64,000 nt of DNA from CAWDAQ01 sp963800325 (GTDB lineage: Bacteria > Actinomycetota > Actinomycetes > Actinomycetales > Dermatophilaceae): contig CAWDAQ010000004.1 in the NCBI GenBank assembly GCA_963800325.1, positions 19,835 through 83,834 of the forward strand, in the 5' to 3' direction. Of this stretch, positions 7,290 through 16,284 are shown in pieces (positions within the stretch are counted from its first letter, which is position 1; every line of letters starts with the position of its first letter). Both the position numbers and the translations under genes were made by a program. The notes under the pieces were generated by a model. It searched no databases. It saw only the letters and a list, made by a program, of their open reading frames with translations, and was not told where the DNA came from.

Positions 7290-9628
7290 GGCCTGGCGTG
7301 GTCCTCCGCTGGGGTGCGGACGAGGGGTCCCCGACGTCCGGAGCGCAGGGTACGCCACAGGCCGAGGACGAGGAGGAGGGCCGCGACCCCGCCGACTCCC
7401 CAGTAGATCCAGTCGCCGGTGGGACTGACCCGCACGCTGAGGACCGCCGGCGAGCCGATCCGGGTGCCGTCGGCGGACAGGACGTGCACCGTCACCGGCA
7501 CCTTCCCCGCCGCCAGTGCCGTGGCCTGGACGTTGACGCTGCCGCGCCCGCCCGGGCCGAGCCGGATCGGCTCCGGCTGGGTGTCGAGCCGCAGCCGGGG
7601 GTTGCCCGGGACCAGCCGGATGCGGACGTCGTGGACCCCGACGTCGAGGTGGTTGACCGCGGTGAGCTGGAGCCGGCCGGACTCGGCGAAGAAGTTGATC
7701 GCCCCGGAGGAGACCGTGACCGCGTCCTCCGCCCGGGACGCGGTCGCGTGGAGCTGGCGGGCCAGCGTGTGCCAGCCGCCGGGCGAGTCCCGCCACCGGA
7801 CGGACGTCAGCTGGTCGGCGACCCGGGTCCACTGCGCGGTCCAGTCCTCGCCGTCGTCACGGATGGTCCCGACGGAGGCGACGACGTCGCGGTCCCGGTG
7901 GATCCGGCTCGCGATGTCGCCGGTGAGCAGGGGCTTCCCGCCGAGCCCGAGCGGCGGGGGCGTGGTCGCGGTGCCGCTCGCGGACGGGACGGCCTCCGGG
8001 CCGACGCTCTGCGGGACCGCCTTGCGGGCGTCGGCGAGCAGTCCCTTCAGGCTCCCGGGGGACATCCACGGGATGCTCTCCGCGGTCCCGATCAGGCGCG
8101 ACAGCCCGCCCGGGTCGGGGTCGACGGTGCGGGGCGCGGCGATGAGGACCCCCCGGGCGGTGCCCGGCCGCTCGTCGAGGAGGGTCGCGGACTCCGCGAC
8201 GAGCTGCTGCGCGCTGAGGGCGGCTGCCTGCGGGGTGCCGGTCCGGGTCGTCAGCGAGCTCAGCTCGTCGTCCCACGCGAGCTCGGGCACCCCCTCGGGG
8301 CTGCGCTGCCCGGCCTCCGGGGTGAACGACGAGGCGGCGAGGCCGGAGCCGGGCACGAGCACCGCCCGCGGGCCCGTCCCCGGGTAGAGGCCCGCGAGCC
8401 GGTTGCGCTCCACGACCGTGGTCGGCGCGGTCACGGGCCACGCGACGCCGGCCCGGCCGTCGAGCTCGGTCGCGGTCGGCCGGGCGGCCCCGACGCGGGT
8501 GCGGACCGCGGCCGCGACCCGCGCGGAGTCGTACGCCGCGGACAGGTCGGCGTCGGCCTCCGGGAGCACGATCGGACGGGTGCCCGCGACCGCGGTGCGG
8601 ACCCGGTCGGCGACGTCCCGTCGGGCTGCCGCCTCGATGACGGCGGGGTCGTCGGGGTTGGTCGACGTCGGCGTGCCGGTGGCGCCGGACGACCCGCCCG
8701 AGCCGGTGGTGGCGCCGGGGGCGCCGGGGGGGCCGGAGGTCCCGGCCGACGCGGACCCGTCGGCGCCGGGGGAGCCGGGGGACCCGGGGGAGTCGGAGGA
8801 GGGCGAGTCGGGGGATCCCTGCGAGCCCCCCGAGGAGGGGGTCTGCCCGTCGCCGGTGCGGCCGTCGCCGGCGCCGGTCCCCTGCCCCGGCGGGGTGACG
8901 AGGGTGGGGTCGAGGGCCCAGGTGACGTCGTGCCCCCGCCCGGCCTGGAGGACCCGGGAGAGGCGGGAGCCCGGGTCCTCCAGCGCGGACCACGCCTCGG
9001 CCCGGGCCTTCCCCTGCGGCTCGAACAGGGCCGCCGTCCCGTCGAGGGTGAGCGGCAGGACCCACGTGGTGCGCAGCGGCACGTACTCCTTGCGCCGCTG
9101 GAAGCCCAGGAAGGTCCGCACGCTCGCCCCGCCGGACTCCACGCTCACCGGGAGCGCGCCGTAGGGGGCGTCGACGACCCCGGTGAGGTCGGACACGGTC
9201 AGCCGCACCGTCCGGCTCTCGCCGGGGGGCAGCGGGGTCGGCAGCCGGCTCCCGGTGAGCACCCGCCCCGTCGCGGGACCGGTGGCGTCGGCCCAGTCCT
9301 CCACGTCCGAGCGCCGGACGAGGTCTGCCTCGCCGAGGACGAGCCTCACCTCCGGCTGGGCGACCGCGGTGGACCCGTCGTTGGTGATCGTGGCGGTGAC
9401 CGTGACGTCGTCCCCGGGCCGGGCGACCTCGGGGGTGACGTCGTCGAGGGCGACCGTGACCCGGGGGCCGTCGGCGGCGCCGGCGCGGGGCAGCCGGACG
9501 GCCGCCGGGTGGGCGGTCGGAGACCGGGCGCTCGGCAGGGCGGTCACCGGCGCCGCCACCCCGCCGAGGAGGGCGAGGGCCACGAGGAGCAGGACGGGCA
9601 GCCGGAGGCGTCGACCGCTGGCGGCCAT
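7286..9628 (-). CDS. DUF6049-like secreted/anchored membrane protein
   Basis: This is a 780-residue protein with a signal peptide (basic start, then VLLLVALALLGGVAAPVTA), a large extracellular part and one C-terminal membrane helix (GVGGVAALLLVLGLWRTL) with a basic tail. The extracellular part has Ig-like beta segments near the start (TVTATITNDG) and end, and a Gly/Ser/Pro/Thr-rich linker around residues 265-310. Such proteins sit between the NUDIX gene and murJ in many actinomycetes and are annotated DUF6049; their function is unknown, and the position suggests an envelope role. The ATG at 9628 overlaps the NUDIX stop (ATGA). Family assignment is from context and architecture. Confidence 0.8.
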   Translation of the reverse strand: MAASGRRLRLPVLLLVALALLGGVAAPVTALPSARSPTAHPAAVRLPRAGAADGPRVTVALDDVTPEVARPGDDVTVTATITNDGSTAVAQPEVRLVLGEADLVRRSDVEDWADATGPATGRVLTGSRLPTPLPPGESRTVRLTVSDLTGVVDAPYGALPVSVESGGASVRTFLGFQRRKEYVPLRTTWVLPLTLDGTAALFEPQGKARAEAWSALEDPGSRLSRVLQAGRGHDVTWALDPTLVTPPGQGTGAGDGRTGDGQTPSSGGSQGSPDSPSSDSPGSPGSPGADGSASAGTSGPPGAPGATTGSGGSSGATGTPTSTNPDDPAVIEAAARRDVADRVRTAVAGTRPIVLPEADADLSAAYDSARVAAAVRTRVGAARPTATELDGRAGVAWPVTAPTTVVERNRLAGLYPGTGPRAVLVPGSGLAASSFTPEAGQRSPEGVPELAWDDELSSLTTRTGTPQAAALSAQQLVAESATLLDERPGTARGVLIAAPRTVDPDPGGLSRLIGTAESIPWMSPGSLKGLLADARKAVPQSVGPEAVPSASGTATTPPPLGLGGKPLLTGDIASRIHRDRDVVASVGTIRDDGEDWTAQWTRVADQLTSVRWRDSPGGWHTLARQLHATASRAEDAVTVSSGAINFFAESGRLQLTAVNHLDVGVHDVRIRLVPGNPRLRLDTQPEPIRLGPGGRGSVNVQATALAAGKVPVTVHVLSADGTRIGSPAVLSVRVSPTGDWIYWGVGGVAALLLVLGLWRTLRSGRRGPLVRTPAEDHARP

Positions 9629-10110
9629 CAGCCGTCCCCGGCGAGCCGTTGCCACGCCTCGCGGGCGATGCGGCGCTCGTTGGGGAACGTCAGGTGTCGG
9701 TGGGCCTCCTTCAGCGGCAGCCACGCGACGTCGACGGCCTCGTGGTCCGGGTCGTTCTCGATCGTGAGCCGCCCGCCGACGGCTTCGAGGAGGTAGTGGT
9801 GGACGTACTTGTGCACCCGCTTGTCGCTCGTGACGAACCAGTAGTCGATGGTCCCGAGCTCGACGACGACGCGGGCCTCGATGCCGGTCTCCTCGGCCAC
9901 CTCCCGCGCCGCGGTCTCCGGGAGGGTCTCCGCGCCCTCGGTGTGCCCCTTGGGCAGGCACCACTCGAGACGACCGGCGCGGTTGCGCCGCGCGATGACC
10001 GCGATGCGGGCCCGCCCCGCGTCGACGTCGACGACCACACCCCCGGCGGACCGCTCCTCGACCGCCGGGAGCCGCCGGGACGAGCGGTGCTCGGACGCGG
10101 TGTGGCTCAC
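9628..10110 (-). CDS. NUDIX hydrolase
   Basis: The 160-residue protein carries a NUDIX box: GHTEGAETLPETAAREV followed by AEETGI, with the REVAEETG core that binds metal and the diphosphate. The substrate cannot be read from sequence; nucleotide or RNA-cap-like diphosphates are the family norm. The GTG at 10110 was chosen because a -10 hexamer (TACAGT) lies 6 bases upstream, which fits a leaderless mRNA, and because no good ribosome site is seen. It is first in a four-gene run with overlaps (NUDIX, DUF6049-like, murJ, pseudokinase) and is divergent from cca, an arrangement seen in many actinomycetes. Confidence 0.88.
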   Translation of the reverse strand: MSHTASEHRSSRRLPAVEERSAGGVVVDVDAGRARIAVIARRNRAGRLEWCLPKGHTEGAETLPETAAREVAEETGIEARVVVELGTIDYWFVTSDKRVHKYVHHYLLEAVGGRLTIENDPDHEAVDVAWLPLKEAHRHLTFPNERRIAREAWQRLAGDG

Positions 10111-10198
10111 GGGGCCACTGTAACGAGGCAGCCATGGTGTCCCCGGGCACCGGACCGCTGCCCGCGCGGCCCGCCCCGGCTCGCCTACCCTTGACCCG
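10111..10198. promoter_or_regulatory. divergent leaderless promoters, NUDIX and cca
   Basis: An 88-base gap separates two divergent genes. On the minus strand a -10 hexamer TACAGT (10117-10122) stands 6 bases before the NUDIX GTG. On the plus strand TACCCT (10186-10191) stands 7 bases before the cca ATG. Both positions put the transcription start at or next to the start codon. No ribosome-binding site precedes either gene. Confidence 0.65.
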
Positions 10199-11668
10199 AT
10201 GACCTCGACCACGCCCACCCCGGCGCTGCTCCACGCCGCCGTGGCCCACCTCGCGCCCGTGCTCCCGGTGCTCACCGACCTCGGCGAGCGGTTCGCCGCG
10301 GCGGACCACGAGCTCGCCCTCGTCGGGGGACCGGTGCGGGACGCCTTCCTCGAGCGCCGCTCACCCGACCTCGACTTCGCCACGAGCGCCTCCCCCGACG
10401 AGACCGTCACCGTCCTCGGCGGGTGGGCCGACCACCACTGGGACGTCGGCCGGGCCTTCGGGACGATCGGCGCCCGGCGCGGGGACGTCACGGTCGAGGT
10501 CACGACCTACCGCGCGGACGCCTACGACGGGGCGACCCGCAAGCCCGTCGTCGAGTTCGGTGACGACCTCGAGGGCGACCTCGTCCGGCGAGACTTCACC
10601 GTCAACGCGATGGCGCTCCGACTGCCCGGGCTGGGGTTCGTCGACCCGCACGGCGGCCTGGCCGACCTCGCGGCCGGCCGGTTGCGCACCCCGGGCCCGC
10701 CGGCGGTGTCCTTCGGCGACGACCCGCTGCGCATGATGCGCGCCGCCCGCTTCGTCGCCCAGCTCGGCCTCGTGCCCGACCCCGGCGTCGCCGAGGCGAT
10801 GAGGGCCATGGCCGGCTCGCTCGAGATCGTGTCCGCCGAGCGGGTGCGCGAGGAGCTGAGCAAGCTCCTCGTGGCCCGCGACCCCCGCGCGGGCCTGCAG
10901 GTCCTCGTCGGCACCGGGCTCGCGGACGTCGTCCTGCCCGAGCTGCCCGCGCTCCGGCTCGAGGTCGACGAGCACCACCGGCACAAGGACGTCTACGAGC
11001 ACAGCCTCACCGTGCTGCAGCAGGCGATCGACCTCGAGGGGCCAGCGGGGGGCCCGGCCGACCAGGTCCCCGGTCCGGACCTCGTGCTCCGGCTCGCGGC
11101 GCTGCTGCACGACATCGGCAAGCCCGCCACCCGCAGGTTCGAGCCCGGCGGCGGGGTCAGCTTCCACCACCACGAGGTCGTCGGGGCCAAGCTCGCCGCC
11201 AAGCGGCTGCGCGCCCTGCGCTACGACAAGGAGACGGTCAAGTCGGTCGCGCGGCTCGTCGAGCTCCACCTCCGCTTCCACGGATACGGCGACGGGCAGT
11301 GGACCGACTCCGCGGTGCGCCGGTACGTCGCCGACGCCGGGCCGCTGCTGCCGCGGCTGCACCGGCTCACCCGGGCCGACTGCACGACCCGGAACGTCCG
11401 CAAGGCCCGGCGCCTCGCACGCACCTACGACGAGCTCGAGCAGCGCATCGCCCGGCTCGCCGCGGAGGAGGAGATCGCCCGGGTCCGGCCCGAGCTGAAC
11501 GGCCACGAGATCGGCGCCGTGCTCGGGATCCCTCCCGGCCCGGTCCTCGGCCGCGCGTACGACCACCTGCTCCAGGTCCGGCTCGACGAGGGTCCGATCG
11601 GCAGGGAGGCCGTCGAGGAGCGGCTGCTCCGGTGGTGGGCCGAGCAACCGGAGTCCTCCGGCACCTGA
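10199..11668 (+). CDS. cca: CCA tRNA nucleotidyltransferase with HD domain
   Basis: The 489-residue enzyme adds or repairs the 3'-CCA end of tRNAs. The class II nucleotidyltransferase head has LVGGPVRDAFL and the metal-binding DLDFAT, then the RRDFTVNAMAL and DDPLRMMRAARF motifs of the neck. An HD phosphohydrolase domain follows with HDIGKP (His304-Asp305) and conserved H residues further on. Length and domain order are those of actinomycete PcnA/Cca. The ATG at 10199 fits a leaderless transcript. The region 11669-11769 downstream holds no gene. Confidence 0.95.
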   Translation: MTSTTPTPALLHAAVAHLAPVLPVLTDLGERFAAADHELALVGGPVRDAFLERRSPDLDFATSASPDETVTVLGGWADHHWDVGRAFGTIGARRGDVTVEVTTYRADAYDGATRKPVVEFGDDLEGDLVRRDFTVNAMALRLPGLGFVDPHGGLADLAAGRLRTPGPPAVSFGDDPLRMMRAARFVAQLGLVPDPGVAEAMRAMAGSLEIVSAERVREELSKLLVARDPRAGLQVLVGTGLADVVLPELPALRLEVDEHHRHKDVYEHSLTVLQQAIDLEGPAGGPADQVPGPDLVLRLAALLHDIGKPATRRFEPGGGVSFHHHEVVGAKLAAKRLRALRYDKETVKSVARLVELHLRFHGYGDGQWTDSAVRRYVADAGPLLPRLHRLTRADCTTRNVRKARRLARTYDELEQRIARLAAEEEIARVRPELNGHEIGAVLGIPPGPVLGRAYDHLLQVRLDEGPIGREAVEERLLRWWAEQPESSGT

Positions 11669-11769
11669 GCAGCGCCCTCCGAGCAGCGCCCTCCGAGCCG
11701 TGCCGCAGACGGGTGCCGCGGACGTCTGCCGTTGACGTGGGCCGCGGTCGCGGGAGAGGGTCGTCGTCC

Positions 11770-12495
11770 ATGAGGCTGCGCACGGGTGCCGCGAGCGACG
11801 TCGGTCGCGTCCGGGACCACAACGAGGACGCCGTCCTCGCCGAGCACCCGGTGTACGTCGTCGCCGACGGCATGGGCGGACACGCCGCCGGCGAGGTCGC
11901 GAGCGCGATCGTCGTCGACACGATGCGCGAGCTCCTCGGCGGCGGGCCGCCCGAGGCGGGGGACGTCGCGGCGCAGGTGCGGCGGGCCAACGAGAGGATC
12001 CTCGCCTCCTCCCGCGAGCACCCGGAGCAGGCGGGCATGGGGACGACCGCGACCGGGTTCGCCGTCGTCCGCGACGCCGGCCGGGAGCGGGTCGCCGTGC
12101 TCAACGTCGGCGACTCCCGGGTCTACCGCCGGCGCGCCGGCGCCCTCGAGCAGCTCACGGTGGACCACTCCGAGGTCCAGGAGCTCGTCGAGGCCGGGCT
12201 GCTCACCCGCGAGGAGGCCCACCACCACCCGCTGCGGAACATCGTCACCCGCTCCCTGGGGGCGTTCGAGGACCTCGAGGTCGACGTCCGGGTGCTCGAC
12301 CCCGAGCCCGGGGACCGGTTCCTCGCGTGCTCCGACGGGCTCTCCGACGAGCTCGGTGACGACGAGATCGACGCCGTCCTCGCCGCGCACGAGGACGCGG
12401 ACGCCGCGGCCGCGGCCCTCGTCGCGGCCGCACTCGACGCCGGGGGCCGCGACAACGTCACCGTCGTCGTCCTCGACGTCGACGCGACCGACTGA
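11770..12495 (+). CDS. PP2C-family serine/threonine phosphatase
   Basis: This is a 241-residue soluble phosphatase with the PP2C metal-site motifs in order: RDHNEDAV, VVADGMGGHAAGE, GMGTTATG, NVGDSRVYR, ACSDGLSDEL and GGRDNVTVVVLD. It matches the short cytosolic PstP/Stp-type catalytic domain and lacks a membrane segment. Such enzymes reverse Ser/Thr kinase phosphorylation. I took the ATG at 11770, which precedes the catalytic domain directly; the open frame upstream overlaps cca and is a shadow. No Ser/Thr kinase gene lies next to it; the pseudokinase at 3727-5562 would not be its partner enzymatically. Confidence 0.93.
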   Translation: MRLRTGAASDVGRVRDHNEDAVLAEHPVYVVADGMGGHAAGEVASAIVVDTMRELLGGGPPEAGDVAAQVRRANERILASSREHPEQAGMGTTATGFAVVRDAGRERVAVLNVGDSRVYRRRAGALEQLTVDHSEVQELVEAGLLTREEAHHHPLRNIVTRSLGAFEDLEVDVRVLDPEPGDRFLACSDGLSDELGDDEIDAVLAAHEDADAAAAALVAAALDAGGRDNVTVVVLDVDATD

Positions 12496-12625
12496 CCCGA
12501 CCCACCTCCGGCGGAGCCGACCCCGGGGCGGACCCGCCCCATCCCGGCCCACCCGGCCGGTCGGCGGCCGCCGGTTCCTCAGCCGCCTCGGCTCACCTCT
12601 CCGGCGGGCCTGCCGATGAGGGGGC

Positions 12626-15166
12626 GTGCCGACCCCCTCGCGCGCCCCCCGCGCCGGTTCCCCCTGCTCGTCGGGCTGCTCGTCGCCCTGCTCGTGCGGG
12701 CGTCGACCCGTCCGGGGGTGCCTGTCCCGCGCCGCCGCGCCCGTCACCGCGACCGTCACCGCCGTGACCGTCGGCGCGCTCACCCTCGCCCTGGCCGCCG
12801 CGCCCGCGCTCGCCGCCGGTCCCGGTGGGGGCGGTGGGGGCCAACGCACCCTCCACGGCACCCTCGAGCGGCTCGTCGTCGACCCCACCCCGGGGCCGGG
12901 CCACGCGCGCGCCACGCGGACCGCGCCGTCGTCCCGGCCGGCCCGGGGAAGCGGACCGGACGCGGCGGACGGGGCGGAGCTGGTCACGGTCACCACGCCC
13001 GAGGGCGACATCCCGGTCCCCGGTGACAAGGCGGCCGCGATCCCCTCCGGCGCCGCGGTCGCGGTGACCGTCACCGGCGAGACCGCGCGGGACCCGTCCA
13101 CCGCCAGCGACGGCATCACCGGGAACACCCCCTCCACCGACGCCGCCGCCTCGGCCGCCGACGTCGTCGCGGTCACCCCCACCGGCCGTGCCGCGACGGT
13201 CCCCGGGGCCACCACCCAGCACGTCGTCCTCGCCCCGGTCTACTTCACCGGGACGGCGGTCCCGGCGGGGGAGCCGTCCACCGCGGACCTGCGCACCGTG
13301 GTCACCGACGTCGACTCCTACTACGACGCCGCGACCGGCGGGCGGGTCCGGTTCACGGTCGACGGCGTGCTCCCCTGGGCCAAGGTCCCGCTCGGGGTGT
13401 CCTCCGGCGCCTCGTGCTGGGACGAGGTCGACGCCATCGAGACCGCCGTCCGCGCCCGCGTCCGCGACACCGTCGGCACCCCCCCGACCGGGGCCGACCA
13501 CCACGTCGTCACCTACTACCCGAACAGTCCGGCGGGGTGCGACTTCGCCGGGCTCGCGACGATCGGCACCGGCGCCGCGGGCGACGGGTTCGTCTGGCTC
13601 AACGGCTACAGCACGACCGGGGTCGCCGCCCACGAGCTCGGCCACAACCTCGGCCTCTACCACTCCGGGATGCTCACGTGCTTCTCCGGCACGAAGCTGG
13701 CCACCCTGTCCTCGACGTGCATCCAGGACACGTACTACGACCCGTGGGACATCATGGGGAACCAGCCGTACGAGGACCTCGGTGCCATCTCTGCCGAGCA
13801 CCTGCGCGAGCTCGGGGTGCTCGGGACGGGCGGCCACGAGAGCGTGAGCCGGAGCAGCCGGGTCACGCTGAAGCCGCTCGAGGGCGGCACCGGGCTCCGG
13901 GCGGTCACGGTGCGCCGTGGCACCCGCACGTGGCTGCTGGAGTACCGCGTCCCCACCGGTCTCGACTCCTGGGTCGACGACTGGCTCTACACCGGCTCGA
14001 ACGGCCACCGCTACCCCGCGCCGCTCGGAGGCGTGGTGGTCCGGGTCGAGGACGGCGCCTCCGCCGAGCCGCAGGAGCAGGACGTCGTCGACTTCCACCC
14101 CCACCCCTCACTGTCCGACGCCGTCACCCCCGGGCTCCGCGGAGGCCAGTGGTGGCTCGACCGGTCACGGACCTTCGGGTTCCGGGTCGCGAGCGCGACG
14201 AGCCGGCGCGCCGTCGTCGACATCACCCTCCCGGGCTCTCCCGCGGTCGGCCGGCTCACCCGGTTCGGTGGCTCCTCGTCGTGGACGACCTCGGCGAAGG
14301 TCAGTGCCGGGTCGTTCCCGAGCGGGGTCCCGGTGGCCTACGTCTCCTCGGGACGCGACTTCGCGAGCACCATGGCCGCCGGGGTCGTCGCGGGGGCGCA
14401 CGGCGGCCCCCTCCTGCTCTCCGGGAGGACGTCCCTGCCCGCCGCCGCAGCGGCCGAGCTGCGGCGGCTGCGACCCGGGCGGGTCGTCGTCGTCGGCTCG
14501 AGGGCCGCGGTCTCGCGCCACGTCGTCCGGCAGCTGCGCGGGTACGCTCGCAGCGGCCGCGTGACCCGCTGGGCCGGCCGGACCCGGTACGCGACGACCG
14601 CGCTCGCGAGCCGCCACGGGTTCCATCCCGGGGTCCCGGTCGCCTACGTCGTCAGCGGCACGCGGTACGCGCCGGGTCTCGGCGGGGTCGCCGCCGCCGC
14701 GCGCGCTGGTGCGCCCCTGCTGCTCACCCGGCCGGGGCGGCTTCCGGGCGCCACGGCGGCGGAGCTGCGCCGGCTGCGGCCCCGGCGGATCGTCGTCGTC
14801 GGCCCCGGCGCGGCCGTCCGCCCCACGGTGAGCCGGCGGCTCGCCCGGCTCGCCGGCGCGGGCCGGGTCAACCGCTGGTCCGGCCGGGACCCGTACGCCG
14901 TCGCCGCCCACGTCAGCGAGCACACCGCCCGCGCCGGGGCCGGTGTGGCCTACGTCGCCACGGGCCAGGGCTTCGGGGACGCGCTCGCCGCCGTCCCGGC
15001 GGCCGCCGCGGCGTCCGCCCCGCTGCTGCTGACGGCGAAGCGGTCACTCCCGCGTGCCACGCTGACCGAGCTCGAGCGGCTGCGGCCGGACCGGATCGTC
15101 CTCGTCGGCGGGACCGGCTCGGTCAGCGCCGCCGTCGGGAACCGGCTCGCGATGCTCGTGCCCTGA
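12626..15166 (+). CDS. secreted metzincin protease with C-terminal cell-wall-binding repeats
   Basis: This is a protein of up to 846 residues. A hydrophobic stretch ending ALTLALAAAPALAA is a probable signal peptide. The protease domain has the zinc motif HELGHNLGLYH (His336, Glu337, His340, His346) and a Met-turn DIMG (Met377), so it belongs to the metzincins, near the gametolysin/M6-M11 type. From about residue 545 on there are three repeats of roughly 95 residues with patterns such as VAYVSSGRDF and LRRLRPGRVVVVG, the putative cell-wall-binding type 2 repeat. The start is uncertain: the GTG at 12626 yields an odd Cys-rich N-terminus, and the signal peptide may begin at an unrecognised later codon. 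Substrate unknown. Confidence 0.85.
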   Translation: MPTPSRAPRAGSPCSSGCSSPCSCGRRPVRGCLSRAAAPVTATVTAVTVGALTLALAAAPALAAGPGGGGGGQRTLHGTLERLVVDPTPGPGHARATRTAPSSRPARGSGPDAADGAELVTVTTPEGDIPVPGDKAAAIPSGAAVAVTVTGETARDPSTASDGITGNTPSTDAAASAADVVAVTPTGRAATVPGATTQHVVLAPVYFTGTAVPAGEPSTADLRTVVTDVDSYYDAATGGRVRFTVDGVLPWAKVPLGVSSGASCWDEVDAIETAVRARVRDTVGTPPTGADHHVVTYYPNSPAGCDFAGLATIGTGAAGDGFVWLNGYSTTGVAAHELGHNLGLYHSGMLTCFSGTKLATLSSTCIQDTYYDPWDIMGNQPYEDLGAISAEHLRELGVLGTGGHESVSRSSRVTLKPLEGGTGLRAVTVRRGTRTWLLEYRVPTGLDSWVDDWLYTGSNGHRYPAPLGGVVVRVEDGASAEPQEQDVVDFHPHPSLSDAVTPGLRGGQWWLDRSRTFGFRVASATSRRAVVDITLPGSPAVGRLTRFGGSSSWTTSAKVSAGSFPSGVPVAYVSSGRDFASTMAAGVVAGAHGGPLLLSGRTSLPAAAAAELRRLRPGRVVVVGSRAAVSRHVVRQLRGYARSGRVTRWAGRTRYATTALASRHGFHPGVPVAYVVSGTRYAPGLGGVAAAARAGAPLLLTRPGRLPGATAAELRRLRPRRIVVVGPGAAVRPTVSRRLARLAGAGRVNRWSGRDPYAVAAHVSEHTARAGAGVAYVATGQGFGDALAAVPAAAAASAPLLLTAKRSLPRATLTELERLRPDRIVLVGGTGSVSAAVGNRLAMLVP

Positions 15167-15194
15167 GCCGGTGCCCCGACGCGCGCGACCGTCG

Positions 15195-16283
15195 TCAGCG
15201 CGGCTCGTCGCCGCGGATGAAGGCCTCGAGGCGAGCCCGGCCCACGTCGTCCGGGCGCTGCTCGGGCGGGGACTTCATCAGGTACGACGAGGCGGCCAGC
15301 AGCGGCCCGCCGATGCCCCGGTCCTTGGCGATCTTCGCGGCGCGGATCGCGTCGATGATGATCCCCGCGGAGTTCGGCGAGTCCCACACCTCGAGCTTGT
15401 ACTCCATGTTGAGCGGGACGTCCCCGAATGCCCGGCCCTCGAGCCGGACGTAGGCCCACTTGCGGTCGTCCAGCCACTGGACGTAGTCGCTCGGCCCGAT
15501 GTGGACGTTGCGCTCACCGAGGTCGTGGTCGATGTTGCTCGTCACCGCACGGGTCTTGGAGACCTTCTTCGACTCCAGGCGCTCGCGCTCGAGCATGTTC
15601 TTGAAGTCCATGTTGCCGCCGACGTTGAGCTGGTAGGTCCGGTCGAGGACGACACCGCGGTCCTCGAACAGCCGGGCGAGCACGCGGTGGGTGATCGTCG
15701 CCCCGACCTGGGACTTGATGTCGTCGCCGACGACCGGGACCCCGGCCTCCTCGAACTTCGCGGCCCACTCCGGGTCGCTCGCGACGAACACCGGCAGCGC
15801 GTTGACGAACGCGACGCCCGCGTCGATGGCGCACTGGGCGTAGAACTTGTCGGCCTCCTCGGAGCCGACCGGCAGGTAGGACACGAGGACGTCCGCGCGG
15901 GCCTCCCGCAGCGCCCGGACGACGTCGACCGGCGGGGCCGGGGACTCGTCGATGGTCTGCTGGTAGTACTTCCCGAGCCCGTCGAGGGTGTGCCCGCGCT
16001 GCACGGTCACCCCGCTCGTCGGGACGTCACAGATCGCGATCGTGTTGTTCTCCGAGGCGAAGATCGCCTCGGAGAGGTCCTTGCCGACCTTGGTGTCGTC
16101 GACGTCGAACGCGACGACGAACTCGACGTCGCCGACGTGGTAGTCGCCGAACACGACGTGCATGAGGCCGGGGACGCTGCCGGCGGGGTCGGCGTCCTTG
16201 TAGTACTCGACGCCCTGGACGAGCGAGCTCGCGCAGTTGCCGACGCCGACGACGGCGACGCGGATCGGGTGGCGGTCTGACAT
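15195..16283 (-). CDS. ino1: myo-inositol-1-phosphate synthase
   Basis: The 362-residue NAD-dependent synthase converts glucose 6-phosphate to 1D-myo-inositol 3-phosphate, the entry to phosphatidylinositol and mycothiol. It has the N-terminal Rossmann motif VAVVGVGNCASSLVQG, the SYLPVGSEEADKFYA segment, the lid motif VGDDIKSQVGATITHR and QLNVGGNMDFKNM. Length equals that of the actinobacterial enzyme (about 360), much shorter than the eukaryotic form. It starts one base after the stop of the PadR regulator gene, so both are likely one transcript under autoregulation. This biosynthetic gene lies only 7 kb from an inositol catabolic operon. Confidence 0.97.
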   Translation of the reverse strand: MSDRHPIRVAVVGVGNCASSLVQGVEYYKDADPAGSVPGLMHVVFGDYHVGDVEFVVAFDVDDTKVGKDLSEAIFASENNTIAICDVPTSGVTVQRGHTLDGLGKYYQQTIDESPAPPVDVVRALREARADVLVSYLPVGSEEADKFYAQCAIDAGVAFVNALPVFVASDPEWAAKFEEAGVPVVGDDIKSQVGATITHRVLARLFEDRGVVLDRTYQLNVGGNMDFKNMLERERLESKKVSKTRAVTSNIDHDLGERNVHIGPSDYVQWLDDRKWAYVRLEGRAFGDVPLNMEYKLEVWDSPNSAGIIIDAIRAAKIAKDRGIGGPLLAASSYLMKSPPEQRPDDVGRARLEAFIRGDEPR

Positions 16284-16284
16284 G

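Noticed and set aside
12616..13026. Separate small membrane protein starting at ATG 12616
   Set aside because: Only the first 30 codons look plausible; the rest is Arg/His/Pro-rich. I treat it as a sign of start or frame trouble in the protease gene.
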